Below, piece by piece: positions 57,749 to 64,000 of a stretch of DNA of 64,000 nucleotides. This stretch comes from Roseovarius tolerans. GTDB taxonomy: Bacteria > Pseudomonadota > Alphaproteobacteria > Rhodobacterales > Rhodobacteraceae. Position numbers and translations under genes: made by a program. How positions within the stretch are numbered: position 1 is the stretch's first letter; each line of letters starts with the position of its first letter. Location of the stretch: positions 124,001 to 188,000 of the forward strand of contig NZ_FOBO01000001.1 of NCBI RefSeq assembly GCF_900109855.1. The letters run 5' to 3'. Below the pieces are notes generated by a model. The model had not been told where the DNA came from. It was given only the letters and a program-made list of their open reading frames with translations, and did not search any database.

Positions 57749-58894
57749 TCAGTATCCGCGCCAGATCCAGCCGCCGCCCAGAACCCGGCTGCCCTCGGGT
57801 GCGTAGAACACGCAGGCCTGACCGGGCGAGACGCCTTCCTCGGCGGTGAGCAATTCGACCTCGGCCTCGGTCTCGGAGATCGGACGCAGCACCGCGTCGC
57901 GCGGCGGCCGGGTTGAGCGGACCTTGACCGACACTGCCCATTCGGCGCGCGAGGTGAGCGGCTCGTCGCCAAGCCAGTTGATCTCGCGCAGGGGAACGCG
58001 GCGGGTGGCCAGCATCTCTTTGGGGCCGACGATCACGCGGTGATTGTCGACATCCAGGCGAACCACGTAGAGTGGCTCTTCCAGCCCGCCGATGCCGAGG
58101 CCGCGGCGCTGGCCGATCGTGTAGTGGATGACACCCTCATGGCGTCCGAGGACACGCCCGTCGGCATGCACGATCTCGCCCGGCTCTGCCGCGCCGGGGC
58201 GCAGTTTCTCGATCACGCTGGCATAGTTGCCATCGGGGACAAAGCAGATGTCCTGACTGTCGGGCTTGTCGGCCACTTGCAGACCGTATTGCGCCGCGAG
58301 GTCACGGGTGGCCTGCTTCGATGGCAGGTGGCCCAGCGGAAAGCGCAGGTAGTCAAGCTGCTCCGGCGTGGTGGAGAACAGGAAATAGGACTGGTCGCGC
58401 GCGGCGTCGGTGGCGCTGTGGAGTTCGGGGCCCTGAGCGCCCATCTTGCGCTGGATGTAATGCCCCGTCGCCATGCAATCGGCGTCAAGATCACGGGCGG
58501 TTTCCAGAAGGTCCTTGAACTTCACCCGCTCGTTGCAGCGGATGCAGGGCACCGGGGTGGCCCCGGCAAGGTAGCTGTCGGCGAACTCGTCGATCACCGC
58601 GTCACGAAAGATGTTCTCGTAATCGAGCACATAATGCGGAAAGCCCAGATCCTCGGCCACGCGGCGGGCGTCGTGGATATCGACACCAGCGCAGCAGGCG
58701 CCCTTCTTGGCCAGTGCCGCGCCGTGGTCATAAAGCTGCAGCGTCACGCCCACCACGTCATAGCCCTCGGCGGCGAGGTGCGCGGCCACGACGGAACTGT
58801 CGACGCCGCCTGACATCGCCACGACAACGCGCGTCTCGGCCGGGCTTTTGGCAAAGCCCAGAGAGTTCAGGGGGGTGTCGCTGTCCAGTGCCAT
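57749..58894 (-). CDS. mnmA: tRNA-specific 2-thiouridylase MnmA
   Basis: A 381-residue enzyme that thiolates U34 of tRNA for Glu, Gln and Lys. The PP-loop ATP site is [15 protein letters not shown] near residues 28-42. The two catalytic cysteines are in [14 protein letters not shown] (Cys near 124-128) and [11 protein letters not shown] (near 218-223). The C-terminal beta-barrel has [14 protein letters not shown]. The length is normal. It is divergent from sciP. Confidence 0.97.
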   Translation of the reverse strand: MALDSDTPLNSLGFAKSPAETRVVVAMSGGVDSSVVAAHLAAEGYDVVGVTLQLYDHGAALAKKGACCAGVDIHDARRVAEDLGFPHYVLDYENIFRDAVIDEFADSYLAGATPVPCIRCNERVKFKDLLETARDLDADCMATGHYIQRKMGAQGPELHSATDAARDQSYFLFSTTPEQLDYLRFPLGHLPSKQATRDLAAQYGLQVADKPDSQDICFVPDGNYASVIEKLRPGAAEPGEIVHADGRVLGRHEGVIHYTIGQRRGLGIGGLEEPLYVVRLDVDNHRVIVGPKEMLATRRVPLREINWLGDEPLTSRAEWAVSVKVRSTRPPRDAVLRPISETEAEVELLTAEEGVSPGQACVFYAPEGSRVLGGGWIWRGY

Positions 58895-59018
58895 CGGGGT
58901 CTCCGTCCGGGTCTCGCAGAATATAGGTAAATCCTAATCACTCTCAAGCCCCGGTTTCATCGGTCGTTAAGGGAGATGGCGGCAGTTTTGCCGTCAGTGG
59001 AAAGAAGGGGTGAATGCG

Positions 59019-59297
59019 ATGTATCTCAAGAAAGTCGGAGGGCCAAGGGCAGTGACGCTGCCGGATGGCACGGTGTTCAGTCGCGCTGACTTGCCGCCGC
59101 CAGACACGCAGCGATGGGTCGCGTCGCGCAAGCTCGCTGTGGTGCGAGGGGTCGCCTATGGGTTGATTTCGCAGTCTGAAGCGTTGCGCATCTACGGGTT
59201 GAGCGAAGAAGAATTCCTCGGTTGGTTGTCTGCGGTTGAAAGCCATGGAGAGGAGGCGCTCAAGGTAACGTTACTCAAGGGATATAGACAACTTTGA
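59019..59297 (+). CDS. sciP: CtrA inhibitor SciP (DUF1153)
   Basis: A 92-residue helical protein; ATG 59019 has AAGGGG eight bases upstream, with GTG 59010 as alternative. The sequence YLKKVGGPRAVTLPDGTVFSRADLPPPDTQRWVASRKLAVVRGVAYGLIS is characteristic of SciP, a helix-turn-helix protein that binds CtrA and blocks its transcriptional activity in Caulobacter. Direct location upstream of ctrA is the usual order in Rhodobacterales. Confidence 0.92.
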   Translation: MYLKKVGGPRAVTLPDGTVFSRADLPPPDTQRWVASRKLAVVRGVAYGLISQSEALRIYGLSEEEFLGWLSAVESHGEEALKVTLLKGYRQL

Positions 59298-59336
59298 GGT
59301 GTGGGTTAAAAATGTTCTGGTGACGGTAACGCTAGG

Positions 59337-59344
59337 TTAACCAT
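59337..59344. promoter_or_regulatory. TTAACCAT CtrA-type box in the ctrA promoter
   Basis: TTAACCAT at 59337-59344 matches the short CtrA-type motif reported for the Caulobacter regulon. It sits about 49 bases upstream of the ctrA start. A second TTAA occurs at 59306-59309, but spacing to the first is 27 bases rather than the classical seven. Autoregulation is likely but inferred. Confidence 0.5.
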
Positions 59345-59392
59345 TTTTGCTCAATCTTGTGGGGGAGCCTGCGTGATGAATGGAGAAGCCTT

Positions 59393-60109
59393 ATGCGTGT
59401 ACTTCTGGTCGAGGACGACCCCACCACCTCGAAAAGCATCGAGATGATGCTGACCCATGCCGACCTCAACGTCTACACGACGGACCTGGGGGAGGAGGGG
59501 ATCGATCTGGCGAAGCTTTATGACTACGATTTGATTCTGCTCGATCTGGGGTTGCCGGACATGAACGGGCATGAGGTGCTGCGCCAGCTGCGCCTGTCGC
59601 GGATCGAGACACCGATCCTGATCCTGTCGGGGGCCGATGACGCCGAGAGCAAGATCAGGGGTTTCGGGTTTGGGGCAGATGATTATCTGACCAAGCCGTT
59701 TCACCGCGAGGAACTGGTGGCGCGCATCCACGCGATCATTCGCCGATCCAAGGGTCACTCGCAATCGGTGATCCGCACCGGCAAGATCAACGTTAATCTC
59801 GATGCCAAGACCGTGGATGTTGCGGCGCAAGCGGTGCACCTGACCGGCAATGAATACCAGATGCTGGAACTTCTGAGTCTACGCAAGGGCACCACGCTGA
59901 CCAAGGAGATGTTTCTCAACCACCTTTACGGCGGCATGGACGAGCCGGAATTGAAGATCATCGACGTGTTCATCTGCAAGCTGCGAAAGAAGCTGACCGA
60001 GGCGACCGGCGGCGAAAATTACATCGAGACGGTCTGGGGGCGGGGCTATATGCTGCGTGATCCGGAACCGGACGAGATGGCGGGCACGCCGCTGGCCATC
60101 GGCGCCTGA
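59393..60109 (+). CDS. ctrA: response regulator CtrA
   Basis: A 238-residue OmpR-family regulator. The receiver domain has phospho-acceptor Asp51 in [13 protein letters not shown], and the [34 protein letters not shown] block is nearly invariant among alphaproteobacterial CtrA proteins. The C-terminal winged helix carries [52 protein letters not shown]. CtrA controls cell cycle in Caulobacterales; in Rhodobacterales it mainly controls flagellar motility, gene transfer agent and quorum-linked traits. It follows sciP and precedes ligA. Confidence 0.98.
   Translation: MRVLLVEDDPTTSKSIEMMLTHADLNVYTTDLGEEGIDLAKLYDYDLILLDLGLPDMNGHEVLRQLRLSRIETPILILSGADDAESKIRGFGFGADDYLTKPFHREELVARIHAIIRRSKGHSQSVIRTGKINVNLDAKTVDVAAQAVHLTGNEYQMLELLSLRKGTTLTKEMFLNHLYGGMDEPELKIIDVFICKLRKKLTEATGGENYIETVWGRGYMLRDPEPDEMAGTPLAIGA

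Positions 60110-64000
<3,891 letters not shown>

Noticed and set aside
59298-59392. Classical TTAA-N7-TTAA CtrA site
   Set aside because: The two TTAA elements are 27 bases apart.

Overview
The window is about 65% GC, gene-dense, and best explained as chromosome of a roseobacter-type alphaproteobacterium (Rhodobacterales). The strongest taxonomic signals are sciP-ctrA followed by ligA-recG, a CGFS glutaredoxin beside bolA, a group III truncated haemoglobin, two TRAP transporters plus a PotABCD-type ABC system, and many ATGA, GTGA or TGATG stop/start overlaps. No tRNA, rRNA, insertion sequence, prophage or CRISPR array was seen. The genus is not determined.

Layout. 1-3586: an acyl-CoA synthetase cut by the left edge, divergent from an XRE-cupin regulator, then a small membrane protein and a DUF2927-type secreted protein. 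3648-9561: a seven-gene MoxR/Bat operon (moxR, DUF58, DUF4381-like, batA, batB, TPR, batD). 9632-14859: a LuxR response regulator, a FIST (NosP-like) sensor and a hybrid histidine kinase, followed by two small secreted proteins. 14877-25590: a divergent catabolic unit, with a GntR regulator and a fused FAD/Fe-S 2-hydroxyacid oxidase on the minus strand, and a class V aminotransferase, TRAP transporter, unusual crotonase, CaiB-type CoA-transferase and MhpD-like hydratase on the plus strand. 25596-38550: a polyamine-type ABC transporter and RpiR regulator on the minus strand, facing an N-formylglutamate amidohydrolase-like gene, a second TRAP transporter, a glutamine-synthetase-like ligase, an aldehyde dehydrogenase and an iron alcohol dehydrogenase on the plus strand. 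39027-42860: a three-subunit molybdenum hydroxylase with its own MoaD-like protein. 42864-49694: a ThiE-like protein, YcjX, a GNAT enzyme, YcjF, a DUF2339 membrane protein and truncated haemoglobin. 49991-64000: mostly housekeeping genes (ileS, mazG, an M20 amidohydrolase and agmatinase pair, grxD/orf/bolA, mnmA, sciP, ctrA, ligA, and recG cut by the right edge).

How the genes may work together. Two regions look like incompletely described catabolic systems. In 30750-38550 the gene set would fit a gamma-glutamylation route: ligate glutamate to an amine, oxidise with the alcohol and aldehyde dehydrogenases, then release glutamate with the amidohydrolase. In 14877-25590 an imported carboxylate could be activated by CoA transfer, processed by a crotonase lacking both classical catalytic glutamates, and connected to glyoxylate chemistry through the oxidase and aminotransferase. 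Both pathways are inferred from gene content. Noncoding signals include a perfect palindrome in the GntR-linked divergent promoter, a palindrome near the RpiR gene, hairpins after solute-binding-protein genes, three tandem hairpins upstream of ileS, an alphaproteobacterial-type palindromic repeat after speB, three copies of a GTATTTT-type motif, and a TTAACCAT box in front of ctrA.
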